43,183 bases of DNA from an uncultured Clostridia bacterium (GCA_944376805.1 CALWDX010000036.1:1-43183); one strand, 5' to 3'; positions 15,598 through 25,812 are shown, counted from the first letter of the stretch. Notes: generated from the letters alone by a model not told the origin. Translations and numbers: made by a program.

Positions 15598-16407
15598 CTA
15601 CCTCCTATCTTTATTACAAGCAAATAAAGTGCCTATATTTTCACCATTTAAAATTTTAAATAAAATATTAATATCTTTACCAGAAGCAATAATCATATCA
15701 GCACCATTTTTATTAACTATTTTAGCAGAATTAACTTTAGTTTTCATACCACCTGTACCCAAAAGACTACTAGACCCTTCAGCACTGTTTTCTATAGTAT
15801 CATCTATTTCAAATATTTCACTAATAATTTTAGCATTATTATATTTGTTAGGGTCTTTAGTATACATACCATCAATATCAGATAAAATAATTAAAATATC
15901 TCCTTTAACAAGATTACACACATAAGCAGATAAAGTATCATTATCAGAAAAGCCCTGTATTTCATCTGTAGAAATGGTGTCATTTTCATTTACAATTGGT
16001 ATAACTCCCATTTCTAATAACTTAAATAAAGTATTTTGAGCATTTTCTTTAGTTATACTATTATCAAAAACATCTTTAGTAAGTAATATTTGAGCAATTT
16101 TTTGATTATATTTAGAAAAAAAACTTTCATAAATTTGCATAAGAACACCTTGCCCAACAGCAGAAGCAACTTGTTTACCAATAATATCCCTAGGACGTTC
16201 AGTTAAAGAAAGCCTTTCCGTACCAACAGCAATAGCACCAGAAGAAACAAGTATAACTTCTTTATCTTGGTTTCTAATATCAGATAAAACCCAAGCTAAA
16301 TTTTCAATAGCTTGTAAATTTATTTTACCATTTTTATGCGTTAAAGATGTAGTACCAATTTTAACAATAATTCTTTTATAATCTTTAATAATTTTTCTTA
16401 AACTCAT
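15598..16407 (-). CDS. proB: Glutamate 5-kinase
   Basis: 269 aa, the short ProB form lacking the C-terminal PUA domain found in enterobacterial ProB. It phosphorylates glutamate with ATP. Motifs are VKIGTTSLT at the N-terminus, VSSGAIAVG, and IPIVNENDTIS followed by FSDNDTLSAYV. It is the first gene of proBA. An AAGGAATTT-type SD precedes the ATG. A palindrome overlapping the promoter (16463-16487) suggests specific repression. Confidence 0.97.
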   Translation of the reverse strand: MSLRKIIKDYKRIIVKIGTTSLTHKNGKINLQAIENLAWVLSDIRNQDKEVILVSSGAIAVGTERLSLTERPRDIIGKQVASAVGQGVLMQIYESFFSKYNQKIAQILLTKDVFDNSITKENAQNTLFKLLEMGVIPIVNENDTISTDEIQGFSDNDTLSAYVCNLVKGDILIILSDIDGMYTKDPNKYNNAKIISEIFEIDDTIENSAEGSSSLLGTGGMKTKVNSAKIVNKNGADMIIASGKDINILFKILNGENIGTLFACNKDRR

Positions 16408-16451
16408 GATATAAAATTCCTTTATTTTTATTATAAAATTATTTTTATAAT

Positions 16452-16487
16452 ATTATAACTTAAGGGTGTAGACTTTGTCTACACCCT
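16452..16487 (-). promoter_or_regulatory. proBA promoter region with perfect palindrome
   Basis: An 11-bp perfect inverted repeat (AGGGTGTAGAC at 16463-16473 and its complement at 16477-16487, loop TTT) lies between mrp and proB. On the minus strand TAGACA or GACAAA inside it can serve as -35, with TATAAT at 16452-16457 16-18 bases downstream. No T-run follows the stem on either side, so an operator is more likely than a terminator. Confidence 0.5.
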
Positions 16488-16502
16488 ATAAAAATATAAA
16501 AA

Positions 16503-17336
16503 TTAATTTACTATTTCATTTACAATATTTTTAAATTGCTCTTTTATAATACTATCACATTGTTCAAAGCTACCTTTATAAATATTAGCTAAATCTTTAG
16601 TAGTAGGTAATTCTGCTAAAAGTTTAAGATTATTTTCTTTTAATAAAATGTCTGTCTCATCTTTATCATAAATATAAATTTTTTCATTACAATGAGGACA
16701 TAAAATATAACTCATATTTTCAACAATACCATAAATTTTAATACCCATTTTTTTAGCCATATTAATAGATTTAGTAACAATCATAGAAATCATACTTTGA
16801 GGAACAGAAACAATAATAAGACCAGTTAAAGGTATAGATTGCATAACAGTTAAAGTTACATCACCAGTACCAGGAGGCATATCAATAATAAGATAATCTA
16901 ATTCTTCCCATAAAACATCAGCCCAAAATTGATTAACACAGTTACTAAGTAAAGAACCACGCCAAATAACAGGTTGATTTTCATCTTTAATAAGAAGATT
17001 TAAAGATATAACTTTAATACCTTCAGGAGAAATAACAGGTATAATTTCTTGATTAGCAGTACCCATAGCACGAACATCTTTGTCAATACCTAAAAGTCTA
17101 ACAACACTAGGACCAGTAATATCAGCATCTAAAATACCAACCTTATAACCTTGACTGTTAAGTTCTTTAGCTAATGAAACAGAAACAGTACTTTTACCAA
17201 CACCACCTTTACCACTCATAACACCAATAACATTTTTAATTTTATTTTTAGGATTTACTTTTATACCACAAGTATCTTCTTGTTTACCACATTTACCTTT
17301 AGAAGGACAACTTCCACAGTTTCCCATTAATATCAA
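16503..17336 (-). CDS. mrp: Mrp/NBP35-type Fe-S carrier ATPase
   Basis: 277 aa P-loop protein. An N-terminal cysteine cluster (CGSCPSKGKC, then C at DTCGI) resembles the NBP35/ApbC iron-sulfur binding region. The deviant Walker A is SGKGGVGKST at about residues 41-50, followed by DADITGPSV and IIDMPPGTGD. A CPHC motif lies near residue 220, used for the bridging cluster in Mrp dimers. The family transfers Fe-S clusters to target enzymes. It is transcribed alone, with TTGACA (17421-17426) and TAATAT (17398-17403) as a likely promoter. Confidence 0.95.
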   Translation of the reverse strand: MILMGNCGSCPSKGKCGKQEDTCGIKVNPKNKIKNVIGVMSGKGGVGKSTVSVSLAKELNSQGYKVGILDADITGPSVVRLLGIDKDVRAMGTANQEIIPVISPEGIKVISLNLLIKDENQPVIWRGSLLSNCVNQFWADVLWEELDYLIIDMPPGTGDVTLTVMQSIPLTGLIIVSVPQSMISMIVTKSINMAKKMGIKIYGIVENMSYILCPHCNEKIYIYDKDETDILLKENNLKLLAELPTTKDLANIYKGSFEQCDSIIKEQFKNIVNEIVN

Positions 17337-17397
17337 CTCCTTAAAATTAATAATCTATATAAATTTATATTATTTAAAAAATAATTAATATAGTATA

Positions 17398-17426
17398 ATA
17401 TTAACAAATATAAGATACATTGTCAA
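17398..17426 (-). promoter_or_regulatory. Promoter for the mrp gene
   Basis: TTGACA (17421-17426), 17 bases, TAATAT (17398-17403) on the minus strand, about 60 bases upstream of the mrp ATG. Confidence 0.6.
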
Positions 17427-17476
17427 ATTAAAATTAATAATACATCTTATATAATAATAGTTATTAATAAAATATA

Positions 17477-17505
17477 TTGAAAATAGTTAAAAAATAACGT
17501 ATAAT
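17477..17505 (+). promoter_or_regulatory. Promoter for the MBOAT/SGNH operon
   Basis: TTGAAA (17477-17482), 17 bases, TATAAT (17500-17505), ending about 30 bases before the ATG at 17536. Confidence 0.65.
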
Positions 17506-17535
17506 AAAAAAAATATATAGAAAAAGAGGTGTAAA

Positions 17536-18999
17536 ATGCTTTTCAATTCACTTACATTTTTAATATTCTTATTATGTATATTAAGTTTATATTATATACT
17601 ACCTTATAAATATAGATGGTATTTACTATTATTAGGTAGTTGTATATTTTATATGGCTTGGAGAGTAGAATTTATATTTTTAATACTATTTTCTAGTTTT
17701 TTCAACTATTATATAGGAATATTAATAGAAAAATATATAAATAAAAGTAAAATTGTTTTAAGTTTTGGATTAATTATAAACTTTTTAATATTATTTATAT
17801 TTAAATATAGTATATTTATAAATCATTCTTTTATGTCTTTATATGAATATTTTAATATACCATACCCTATAAAAGATTTTGACATAGTTTTACCTATGGG
17901 AATATCATTTTATACATTTCAAGCAACAAGCTATACAATAGATATATATAGAAAAAGGTATAAAACAGAAAAAAACATATTGAAAGTAGCATTATATATA
18001 ATGTTTTTTCCACAACTTGTTGCAGGACCAATAGAAAGAGCAGATAGACTTTTAAATCAACTATTTATAAACCATAAATTTAATATATATAATATATCAA
18101 CAGGTATTAAAATAATGCTTATAGGCTATTTTAAAAAGATAGTAATAGCAGATAGAGTAGCAATACTGGTAAATACAGTATATAATTCACCATATGACTA
18201 TAATGGAATATCATTTATAATAGCAACTATATTTTTTGCAATACAACTATATTGTGATTTTAGTGGGTATTCAGATATAGCAATAGGTTGTGCAAAACTG
18301 TTTGGTATAGATTTAATGGAAAACTTTAAAAGTCCTTATTTTTCAAAAAGTGTAAAAGAATTTTGGACAAGATGGCATATATCATTGTCCACTTGGTTTA
18401 AAGATTATTTATATATACCACTAGGAGGAAATAGAAAAGGAACAATAAGGACATATTTTAACTTAATGGTTACATTTTTAGTTAGTGGTATATGGCATGG
18501 TGCGAATTGGACTTTTGTTTTATGGGGTGGTTTAAATGGTTTTTATCAAATTATAGGAGCTATAAAAAACAAATTTTTTGAATATATAGGTTTTAATATA
18601 AAAAATAAATATATAAATAATTTTTTAAATATTTTTAGAATATTAATAACATTTAGCTTAATATGCTTTTCATTAATATTTTTTAGAGCAAATACAGTAA
18701 AAGATGCTTTTTATATAGTAAATAACTTATTTTCAGATATATCAAACATAAGCAATATACAATATATGTATAATATATCAACAGAATTAGGTCTTAATAT
18801 ATTTGAAATATTAATGGTAACATTTTGTATTATAATACTAATTTTTATAGAAATATTTGAATATAAACAACGTATATATATTACATTAAATAAAGCACCA
18901 TTTATAATAAGATTTATTTTTTACTATATAATAACAATAATTATAATAACTATGGGGGTGTTTAGTAATGCAGGGCAATTTATATACTTCCAATTTTAA
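17536..18999 (+). CDS. MBOAT membrane O-acyltransferase (AlgI/DltB-like)
   Basis: 487 aa with about a dozen hydrophobic segments. Family marks are FPQLVAGPIERA (residues 157-168), the QLYCDFSGYSDIAIG block, SLSTWFKDYLYIPLGGNR, and the catalytic-histidine motif VSGIWHGANWTF around residue 320. The family moves acetyl groups across the membrane to extracellular polymers. It overlaps the following SGNH gene by 32 bases, giving the standard AlgI-AlgJ-like pair. Which polymer is acetylated (exopolysaccharide, peptidoglycan or teichoic acid) cannot be told from the sequence. Confidence 0.95.
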   Translation: MLFNSLTFLIFLLCILSLYYILPYKYRWYLLLLGSCIFYMAWRVEFIFLILFSSFFNYYIGILIEKYINKSKIVLSFGLIINFLILFIFKYSIFINHSFMSLYEYFNIPYPIKDFDIVLPMGISFYTFQATSYTIDIYRKRYKTEKNILKVALYIMFFPQLVAGPIERADRLLNQLFINHKFNIYNISTGIKIMLIGYFKKIVIADRVAILVNTVYNSPYDYNGISFIIATIFFAIQLYCDFSGYSDIAIGCAKLFGIDLMENFKSPYFSKSVKEFWTRWHISLSTWFKDYLYIPLGGNRKGTIRTYFNLMVTFLVSGIWHGANWTFVLWGGLNGFYQIIGAIKNKFFEYIGFNIKNKYINNFLNIFRILITFSLICFSLIFFRANTVKDAFYIVNNLFSDISNISNIQYMYNISTELGLNIFEILMVTFCIIILIFIEIFEYKQRIYITLNKAPFIIRFIFYYIITIIIITMGVFSNAGQFIYFQF

Positions 19000-20011
19000 A
19001 ACAAATATAAGATTTATAATAAAAGTAATTATTTTTATTATATGCTTAATACCTATGATGATTTTTATAGGTAAAAAATATTCATCAGCTAGTACAGAAA
19101 ATATTATAAATAAATTTAATGAAAAAAGATTTGAGGATTTTTATTCATTACCAAAAAATAGTTTAGATATGGTATTTTTAGGTTCATCACATTCATATTG
19201 TACATTTGACCCAGAAATATTTGACAACGAATTAGGCATAAATAGTTTTCAAATGGGAATGCCTCTACAACACCCAGACTCTACTTATTACACATTAAAA
19301 GAAGTATTAAACTATCAAAAGCCAAAAATAGTAGTTATGGAAGTATATTGGGATTTACTTAAAAATGAATTTGAACTTAATCAAGTAAAAACACTATTTC
19401 AAGTATTAGATAATGAAGACTTAAAGGAAGAATATATAAAAGAAGAATTTCCACTTTCAGAAAAAATAAAATACAATACAAATATACTAAAATATCAAGC
19501 AGATTATTTTGCATATAAAGGTAATGAATATAAAAATAAAGTAAAAAATAAATTTAATGTAAAAGATAAAGAAACAAAAAAACAAATAGGTATAGAAGAA
19601 TATAAGTCAAAAGGTTATGTATACAGCAACTATAAAATGTTAGAAGATGAATATGATAAAACAAACCAATTTAAAAATCTAAATGGTAAAGATTTTGAAT
19701 TTTCAAATAAGCAAAAAGATTTTTTATTAAAAATAATAAACCTTTGTAAAGAAAATAATATAAAATTAGTTTTTGTAACAGCACCTATTGCAAATGTATC
19801 TATAGACTATATAGAAAACTATGATTTAATACACAATAAAATTTCAGATTTTGCAAAAGAAAACAATATATTTTATATAGACTATAATATAATAAATAGA
19901 GAAGAAAATTTACTTACCAATGATAATTTTAGAGATGATGCACATCTTAACCATAGTGGAGTAGAAATAGTTTCAAATCATTTTATAAATATTTTAAAAA
20001 AAATAATATAA
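18968..20011 (+). CDS. Membrane-anchored SGNH-fold O-acetyltransferase partner
   Basis: 347 aa with one N-terminal membrane segment (residues about 15-35) and an extracellular part. Catalytic-type motifs are MVFLGSSHSYCTFDPEIF (SGNH block I, near residue 70) and DDAHLNHSG near residue 320, which gives the Asp-His pair. Such proteins are partners of MBOAT acyltransferases and finish the transfer to the polymer. The ATG at 18968, preceded by GGGGGTG, lies inside the MBOAT gene. Confidence 0.85.
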   Translation: MQGNLYTSNFKTNIRFIIKVIIFIICLIPMMIFIGKKYSSASTENIINKFNEKRFEDFYSLPKNSLDMVFLGSSHSYCTFDPEIFDNELGINSFQMGMPLQHPDSTYYTLKEVLNYQKPKIVVMEVYWDLLKNEFELNQVKTLFQVLDNEDLKEEYIKEEFPLSEKIKYNTNILKYQADYFAYKGNEYKNKVKNKFNVKDKETKKQIGIEEYKSKGYVYSNYKMLEDEYDKTNQFKNLNGKDFEFSNKQKDFLLKIINLCKENNIKLVFVTAPIANVSIDYIENYDLIHNKISDFAKENNIFYIDYNIINREENLLTNDNFRDDAHLNHSGVEIVSNHFINILKKII

Positions 20012-20192
20012 TTGACTTTAATATATAACTATGATATTATAATAGTAGTTTTATAATAGTTTTAATGTTAAGCAAGTTTTTTATTTTTATTAATTTTTCT
20101 AAATTTTAACATCTTACTTTTTATGTAGTTGTTTTAAATTAAATAATTGTTTTTAGAATTTAAGCTTGGATTTAATCTAAGCTTTTTCTTTT
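20012..20192 (+). ncRNA. Candidate small RNA or csp leader, with own promoter and terminator
   Basis: A promoter (TTGACT 20012-20017, 17 bases, TATTAT 20035-20040) starts right after the SGNH gene stop. A terminator-like hairpin (AAGCTTGGA 20162-20170 paired with TCTAAGCTT 20176-20184, followed by a T-rich run) lies about 140 bases downstream. The transcript would run about 20047-20192. It is too AT-rich for a family match. It might equally be the SGNH operon terminator. The rest of the gap (20193-20326) shows nothing beyond the csp SD. Confidence 0.35.
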
Positions 20193-20326
20193 ATAATAAT
20201 ATTTTAATATTAAATCATTTAAAAGTATCTATGTAAATTTTAGCATTATTTATAAATTTTAAAATTGTTAATATTAATGTAATCTATTTAAAATTAAATA
20301 TTTATTATTATTAGGAGGGCTTTTTA

Positions 20327-20527
20327 ATGAAAAAAGGTACTGTAAAATGGTTTAATGAAGAAAAAGGATTTGGTTTTATTAGTGTAGAAGGTGAAAACGA
20401 TATTTTTGTACACTTTTCAGCAATAAATTCAGATGGTTTTAAAACATTAAAAGAAGGACAAGCAGTAGAATTTGAAGTAGTAGAAGGAGCAAAAGGAGCT
20501 CAAGCTGCTAATGTAACTGTATTATAA
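20327..20527 (+). CDS. csp: Cold-shock protein (CspA family)
   Basis: 66 aa, a single cold-shock domain. RNP1 is KGFGFI (residues 13-18) and RNP2 is IFVHF (about 27-31). It begins [17 protein letters not shown]. Proteins of this family bind single-stranded RNA or DNA and melt mRNA structure. AGGAGGG precedes the ATG. GC content and AA usage are higher than in its neighbours, as expected for a highly expressed gene. Confidence 0.98.
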   Translation: MKKGTVKWFNEEKGFGFISVEGENDIFVHFSAINSDGFKTLKEGQAVEFEVVEGAKGAQAANVTVL

Positions 20528-20539
20528 TTTAAAATTATA

Positions 20540-20568
20540 AAAATAAGGCGTTTAAAACGCCTTATTTT
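20540..20568. terminator. Bidirectional terminator between csp and fucO
   Basis: Inverted repeat AAAATAAGGCGTTT (20540-20553) with AAACGCCTTATTTT (20555-20568), with A/T runs on both sides. It serves csp on the plus strand and the fuc operon on the minus strand. Confidence 0.9.
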
Positions 20569-20576
20569 ATTGTACA

Positions 20577-21725
20577 TTACATTAAACTTTCATATAATTT
20601 AACAATATCTTCAACACAAGTATCTTTAGGGTTACCAGGTCTACAAGCATCATCAAAAGCAGATTGAGCTAAAAATGCAATATCTTCTTTTTTAACAATT
20701 TCCTTTAAATCAACAGGAATACCAACATCACTAGATAATTTTTTAACAGCATCAATAGCAGCTTTTCTATATTCTTCTTGAGTCATAGTATCAACACCAG
20801 TAACACCCATAGCTCTAGCTATTTCTCTGTATTTTTCACCAGTACATTCTGCATTATATTCCATAATAGTAGGTAAAATAATAGCATTAGCAACACCATG
20901 AGGAGTATCATAGAAAGCACCTAAAGGGTGAGCCATAGAATGAACTAAACCAAGACCAACATTTGAGAAGCCCATACCAGCAATATATTGACCTAAAGCC
21001 ATTTGTTCTCTACCTTCAGGTTTATTTTCACAAGCGTCCCTTAAAGATTTAGAAATAATTTCAATAGCTTTAATATGGAACATATCAGTCATTTCCCAAG
21101 CACCTTTTGTTATATAACCTTCAATAGCGTGAGTTAAAGCGTCCATACCAGTAGCAGCAGTAAGACCTTTAGGCATACTGCTCATCATATCAGGGTCAAC
21201 AACAGCAATAATAGGAATATCATTTGTATCAACACAAACAATTTTTCTATTTTTTTCTACATCAGTAATAACATAGTTGATAGTAACTTCAGCAGCAGTA
21301 CCAGCAGTAGTAGGAACAGCAATAATAGGAACACATTTATTTTTAGTATCAGCTACACCTTCAAGACTTCTAACATCTGCAAATTCAGGATTGTTAGCAA
21401 TAATACCAACAGCTTTAGCAGTATCAATAGAAGAACCTCCACCAATAGCTACAATACAGTCAGCACCTGAATTTTTAAAAGCTTCTACACCTTCTTGAAC
21501 ATTTTCAATAGTAGGATTAGCTTTGATTTTAGAATAAACTTCATAAGGAATATTAGCTTCATCTAAAATTTCAGTTACTTTAGAAGAAACATTAAATTTA
21601 ATTAAATCAGGGTCAGTACAAACAAAACATTTTTTAAAACCTTTATTTTTAACTTCATTAGCTATTTCTTTAATAGCACCTTTACCGTGATAAGATGTTT
21701 CATTTAAAACAATTCTATTATACAT
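20577..21725 (-). CDS. fucO: Lactaldehyde reductase (propanediol dehydrogenase)
   Basis: 382 aa, the same size as E. coli FucO. It reduces L-lactaldehyde to L-1,2-propanediol with NADH, the last step of anaerobic fucose use. It is an iron-dependent group III alcohol dehydrogenase: GGGSSIDTAKAVG (cofactor loop), VPTTAGTAAEVT, DALTHAIEGY and the metal-binding MAHPLGAFYDTPHGVANA. It is the last gene of the fuc operon, 36 bases after fucA. An AGGAGG SD precedes the ATG. Confidence 0.96.
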   Translation of the reverse strand: MYNRIVLNETSYHGKGAIKEIANEVKNKGFKKCFVCTDPDLIKFNVSSKVTEILDEANIPYEVYSKIKANPTIENVQEGVEAFKNSGADCIVAIGGGSSIDTAKAVGIIANNPEFADVRSLEGVADTKNKCVPIIAVPTTAGTAAEVTINYVITDVEKNRKIVCVDTNDIPIIAVVDPDMMSSMPKGLTAATGMDALTHAIEGYITKGAWEMTDMFHIKAIEIISKSLRDACENKPEGREQMALGQYIAGMGFSNVGLGLVHSMAHPLGAFYDTPHGVANAIILPTIMEYNAECTGEKYREIARAMGVTGVDTMTQEEYRKAAIDAVKKLSSDVGIPVDLKEIVKKEDIAFLAQSAFDDACRPGNPKDTCVEDIVKLYESLM

Positions 21726-21763
21726 AATTTACCTCCTTTTATTAATTTATATTAATATAATTA

Positions 21764-22450
21764 TTAGCTATATTTTTTGTAACCTGGATGTTTACCAGTA
21801 ACACCATAAAATTTTCTAAGTTCAATTAAAGTGTCAATTTTATCCCTTGACAATTCTTCTTCGCCACCTAATAATCTAGCATTTAAACTAATTTTAGCAA
21901 AAAGCTCTAAAGTTTCCATTTTATAATACGCAGTTAATAAACTATCACCAACAGATAAAGCTCCATGATTTTTTAATAACATAACATCATGTTCAGCTAA
22001 ATAAGGTGCAATAGCTTCAGGTACTTCATTAGTAGAAGGTGTACCATAAGGAGTAACAGGTATAGAACCTAAAGCAACAACTGTTTCAATCATTGTATAT
22101 TTATCTAAAGGTATATTAGCAACAGCAAAACCAGTAGCAGTTGGAGGATGAGCGTGGACAACAGCTCCAACATCTTCTCTTTCAGTATAACATCTTAAAT
22201 GCATTTTAATTTCAGAAGAAGGTTTGTAATTTCCAACAGCTTCTAAAATATTTCCCTCTTTATCTATTCTAACAAGCTTTTCAGGAGTTATAAAACTTTT
22301 GCTAATACCAGTTGGAGTAGCTAAAAAAGTACCATCATCTAATTTAACAGAAACATTACCATCATTAGCTGCAACCCAACCTAATTGCCACATTTTATGA
22401 CAAACATCACAGATTTGTTCTCTAACTTCCATATAACTTAAATTTTCCAT
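21764..22450 (-). CDS. fucA: L-fuculose-1-phosphate aldolase
   Basis: 228 aa class II aldolase, cleaving fuculose-1-phosphate into dihydroxyacetone phosphate and L-lactaldehyde. Motifs are GWVAANDGNVSVKL near the N-terminus, SSEIKMHLRCY with the catalytic Glu, VVHAHPPTATGFA with two zinc histidines, and LKNHGALSVG with the third. It sits between the kinase and fucO genes. An AGGAGG SD is present. Confidence 0.95.
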   Translation of the reverse strand: MENLSYMEVREQICDVCHKMWQLGWVAANDGNVSVKLDDGTFLATPTGISKSFITPEKLVRIDKEGNILEAVGNYKPSSEIKMHLRCYTEREDVGAVVHAHPPTATGFAVANIPLDKYTMIETVVALGSIPVTPYGTPSTNEVPEAIAPYLAEHDVMLLKNHGALSVGDSLLTAYYKMETLELFAKISLNARLLGGEEELSRDKIDTLIELRKFYGVTGKHPGYKKYS

Positions 22451-22470
22451 TGTATTTCCTCCTAGTATAA

Positions 22471-23943
22471 CTATTTAGCTAATATTTGTTTAAATTTATT
22501 ATAATTTTCATTCCATTTTTCAATATTTTCAGGCTTGTAAACTTTTATATTTTCAGAATTTTTAATAATTTTTCTAGCCTCTTTCATATTTTTAATTTTG
22601 CCATTAGTTATTAATTGTATTGATATATTACCAAGTACAGTAGCTTCAATAGGACCAGCATAGACAGTACAATTACAAGCATTCGCAGTCATTTGACAAA
22701 GCATATTGCTTTGTACACCTCCACCAATCATATAAATACTATCATATTTTTTACCAGTACAATCTTCTATTTCTTCTAAAGCAGTTTTATATTTAAAAGC
22801 TAAACTTTCATTAATAATTCTAACTATTTCCCCTACTTCTTTAGGTTCTATTCCAAATTTTTCACTACAATAATTTTTTATTCTTTTAGGAATATTACCA
22901 GGGTGAACAAAAATTTCATCATCAGGGTCAATAAAACATTTAAGTCCATCTACATTATTTGCCATTTTTTCAAGGTCAGAGAAAGTATAATCTTGACCTT
23001 CTTTAACCCATTGCCTTTTACTTTCTTGAATAAGCCAAAGACCTATAATATTTTTTAAAAAAGTTGTTTTTTGTTCATAACCTATTTCATTTGTTATATT
23101 ATATTTAATAGATTTTTCATTTATTATAGGACTGTCAAGTTCAGTTCCCATTAAAGACCAAGTACCACAACTTAAAAAAATAAAATCATCATCTTCAGTA
23201 GGTACAGCAACAACAGCACTTTGTGTGTCGTGTCCAGCTATAGATATGACATTAAACTTATGTATATCAAGTTCTTCTACAATATTATCTTTTATAGGAG
23301 CTAATGTAGTTCCACTAGAAACTACATTAGCAAAAATATTTTCTTTTAAATCCAATTTTTCAATAACATCTTTAGCCCAAACTTTATCATATTGATTAAA
23401 AAGTTGAGTAGTAGAAGCAATAGAAACTTCACTAACTTTTTTCCCAGTAAGGAAATAATTAAATAAATCTGGCATTAACAAAATTTTATCTATACGTTCA
23501 AATATATCAGGACGTTGTTGTTTTAAAGCAAATAACTGAAAGGCAGTATTTATATTCATTATTTGATTACCAGTTTTATTATAAAGTTGCTCTCTATCTA
23601 TTTTATCAAAAATATCTTTTAAAATGTTATCTGTTCTTTCGTCCCTATAATGAACAGGGTTTTCAATTAAATTTCCACATTTATCTAAAATACCAAAATC
23701 TACGCCCCAAGTATCAATACCCATACTTTCAATTTTACCATGTTTTTTAGACTTAATAAGACTTTGTTTTATTTCAAAAAATAATCTTAAAAAATCCCAA
23801 TACATAGTATTATTAAGTTTAACAGGGTCATTAGAAAAACGGTGTATTTCTTCTATTTCTATTTTGTTATCTTTAAAATTACCAATAATAGCTCTACCAC
23901 TAGATGCACCAAAATCTATTGCTAAAACTTTGTAATCAGACAT
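22471..23943 (-). CDS. fucK: L-fuculokinase, rhamnulokinase-like
   Basis: 490 aa FGGY carbohydrate kinase. Its N-terminus (VLAIDFGASSGRAIIG) and the MGIDTWGVDFGILD block look more like RhaB than E. coli FucK. The C-terminal ATP region has SIYMIGGGVQSNMLCQ. Its neighbours are fucI, fucA and fucO, so the likely substrate is L-fuculose, though rhamnulose cannot be excluded. It starts 15 bases after fucI with a GGTGGTTG-type SD. Confidence 0.88.
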   Translation of the reverse strand: MSDYKVLAIDFGASSGRAIIGNFKDNKIEIEEIHRFSNDPVKLNNTMYWDFLRLFFEIKQSLIKSKKHGKIESMGIDTWGVDFGILDKCGNLIENPVHYRDERTDNILKDIFDKIDREQLYNKTGNQIMNINTAFQLFALKQQRPDIFERIDKILLMPDLFNYFLTGKKVSEVSIASTTQLFNQYDKVWAKDVIEKLDLKENIFANVVSSGTTLAPIKDNIVEELDIHKFNVISIAGHDTQSAVVAVPTEDDDFIFLSCGTWSLMGTELDSPIINEKSIKYNITNEIGYEQKTTFLKNIIGLWLIQESKRQWVKEGQDYTFSDLEKMANNVDGLKCFIDPDDEIFVHPGNIPKRIKNYCSEKFGIEPKEVGEIVRIINESLAFKYKTALEEIEDCTGKKYDSIYMIGGGVQSNMLCQMTANACNCTVYAGPIEATVLGNISIQLITNGKIKNMKEARKIIKNSENIKVYKPENIEKWNENYNKFKQILAK

Positions 23944-23958
23944 ACAACCACCTACTAA

Positions 23959-25752
23959 CTATTTATATAATGGTCCATAATTTTTGCAAGCTCTATAATC
24001 TTGACCTTCTTTGTCCATACCAAATAAATTCCAAGCAGCAGGTCTAAATATTTTTTCTTCAGATACATTGTGCATACTTACAGGTATTCTAAGCATAGAA
24101 CAAAGAGTTATAATGTCAGCACCAATATGCCCATAACTAATAGCACCATGATTAGCACCCCAGTTATTCATAACATCATAAGCAGATTTGAAAGGACCTT
24201 CACCAGTAATAATAGGAGCAAACCAAGTACAAGGCCAAGTATAGTCAGTTCTTTTCCAAATTTTATCAGAAACTTCATCAGGTAATTTAATAGTATAACC
24301 TTCAACTAATTGCATAACAGGACCAAGACCTTTAACAAGATTTAAACGCATCATAGTAACAGGCATTTCAGCATCTGTTAAAAATCTAGAAGAATATCCA
24401 CCACCTCTAAAATAACCTACATCAGCAGGGTTCCAAGTAGTAGCATTTAAAATAGCCTCTTTGTCTTCTTCTGTTATATCAAACCAAGGTTTAATAACAT
24501 TATTACCATCTTTATCTTTAGCAGCACCACAACCGTCTAAACAAGAAGCACCAGAGTTAATAAGATGTAAAAATCCATTAGCTTCTTTAGCAAGCCCTTC
24601 TAGTTTATAACCAGTTGCTCTTTCAATAGCATCAGCACTCCAATAAGTTCTAACATCAGAGAAAATTTGAGCAGTATTAGTTAAAAGTTTACCAAATAAC
24701 ATACTAATACCATTTAAAACATCATTTTCAGTAGCTAATATGTAAGGTTCTCTTGTACCATTCCAGTCAAAAGAAGTATTTAATAAAGCTTCTGGGAAGT
24801 CACAGTTAGGATAAAAATCAGTCCATTGTCTTTGACCTTGGAAACCAGCAGCAATGGCATTATGACCTAATTTTTCTTCTTTACAATTATCAGGTAAATT
24901 AGGGTTACCATTCATTAAATCTTTAATAATGCACATCATTTTAACAACAAATTCCCAATCTTTGTCTTTTTCTTCTCTAGATTTTTGAACACTAGGATCA
25001 TTTTTGTCAAAACCTTCTTTACATTTTTCTTTAGTCCATTTTAAAGCTCTTTCATATTCATCTTTATCATAAATTTCTTCAGTCATTCTTCTAATAATTT
25101 CAACTTCATCAACAGACTCTACACGCATACCTAAATATTCTTCAATAAAATTAGGATCGATTATAGAACCACCAATACCCATACAAATAGAACCAATTTG
25201 TAAATAAGATTTACCTCTCATAGTAGCTGCTGCAACAGCTGCTCTACCAAATCTTAAAAGTTTTTCTTTAACATCTTCAGGTATAGAAGTATCATCAGCA
25301 TCTTGAACATCATGACCATAAATACCAAAAGCAGGTAAACCTTTTTGAGCATGAGTAGCTAAAACAGATGCTAAATAAACAGCACCAGGTCTTTCAGTAC
25401 CATTAAATCCCCATACACCTTTTATAGTTTTAGGGTTCATATCCATAGTTTCAGCACCATAACACCAACAAGGAGTTACAGTTAAAGTAATATCAACGCC
25501 TTCTTTTCTAAATTTTTCTTCGCAAGCAGCAGATTCAGGAACTCTACCAATAGTAGTATCAGCAATAACTACTTTAACAGGCTCACCATTAGAATATTTT
25601 AAATTTTCTTCAAATAATTTAGCAGCAGATTTTGCCATATTCATAGTTTGTTCTTCTAAACAATCCCTAACAGTTACTACACCTTGTCTTGCATCTATTG
25701 TAGGTCTAATACCTATAACAGGGTAGCCCCCTACTAATCTATTTTTATTCAT
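23959..25752 (-). CDS. fucI: L-fucose isomerase
   Basis: 597 aa, the normal FucI size. It converts L-fucose to L-fuculose and needs Mn2+. Catalytic-type residues lie in ATENDVLNG (Glu), [12 protein letters not shown] (Asp) and [18 protein letters not shown] (His). It also has [16 protein letters not shown] and [14 protein letters not shown]. First gene of the operon fucI-K-A-O. An AGGAGG SD precedes the ATG. The promoter in front has no good -35 hexamer, which fits activator dependence. Confidence 0.97.
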   Translation of the reverse strand: MNKNRLVGGYPVIGIRPTIDARQGVVTVRDCLEEQTMNMAKSAAKLFEENLKYSNGEPVKVVIADTTIGRVPESAACEEKFRKEGVDITLTVTPCWCYGAETMDMNPKTIKGVWGFNGTERPGAVYLASVLATHAQKGLPAFGIYGHDVQDADDTSIPEDVKEKLLRFGRAAVAAATMRGKSYLQIGSICMGIGGSIIDPNFIEEYLGMRVESVDEVEIIRRMTEEIYDKDEYERALKWTKEKCKEGFDKNDPSVQKSREEKDKDWEFVVKMMCIIKDLMNGNPNLPDNCKEEKLGHNAIAAGFQGQRQWTDFYPNCDFPEALLNTSFDWNGTREPYILATENDVLNGISMLFGKLLTNTAQIFSDVRTYWSADAIERATGYKLEGLAKEANGFLHLINSGASCLDGCGAAKDKDGNNVIKPWFDITEEDKEAILNATTWNPADVGYFRGGGYSSRFLTDAEMPVTMMRLNLVKGLGPVMQLVEGYTIKLPDEVSDKIWKRTDYTWPCTWFAPIITGEGPFKSAYDVMNNWGANHGAISYGHIGADIITLCSMLRIPVSMHNVSEEKIFRPAAWNLFGMDKEGQDYRACKNYGPLYK

Positions 25753-25812
25753 CTATAATTACCTCCTGGTTAAAAACATAATTTTACTATATGTTAACAT
25801 TAAAAAAATAAA

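Noticed and set aside
16463..16487. Terminator of mrp
   Set aside because: The stem is strong, but no T-run follows on the minus strand and it overlaps promoter elements of proBA, so an operator was preferred; a role in both is still possible.
20577..25752. Rhamnose operon instead of fucose, because the kinase is RhaB-like
   Set aside because: FucI-, FucA- and FucO-specific motifs and lengths in the flanking genes favour fucose.
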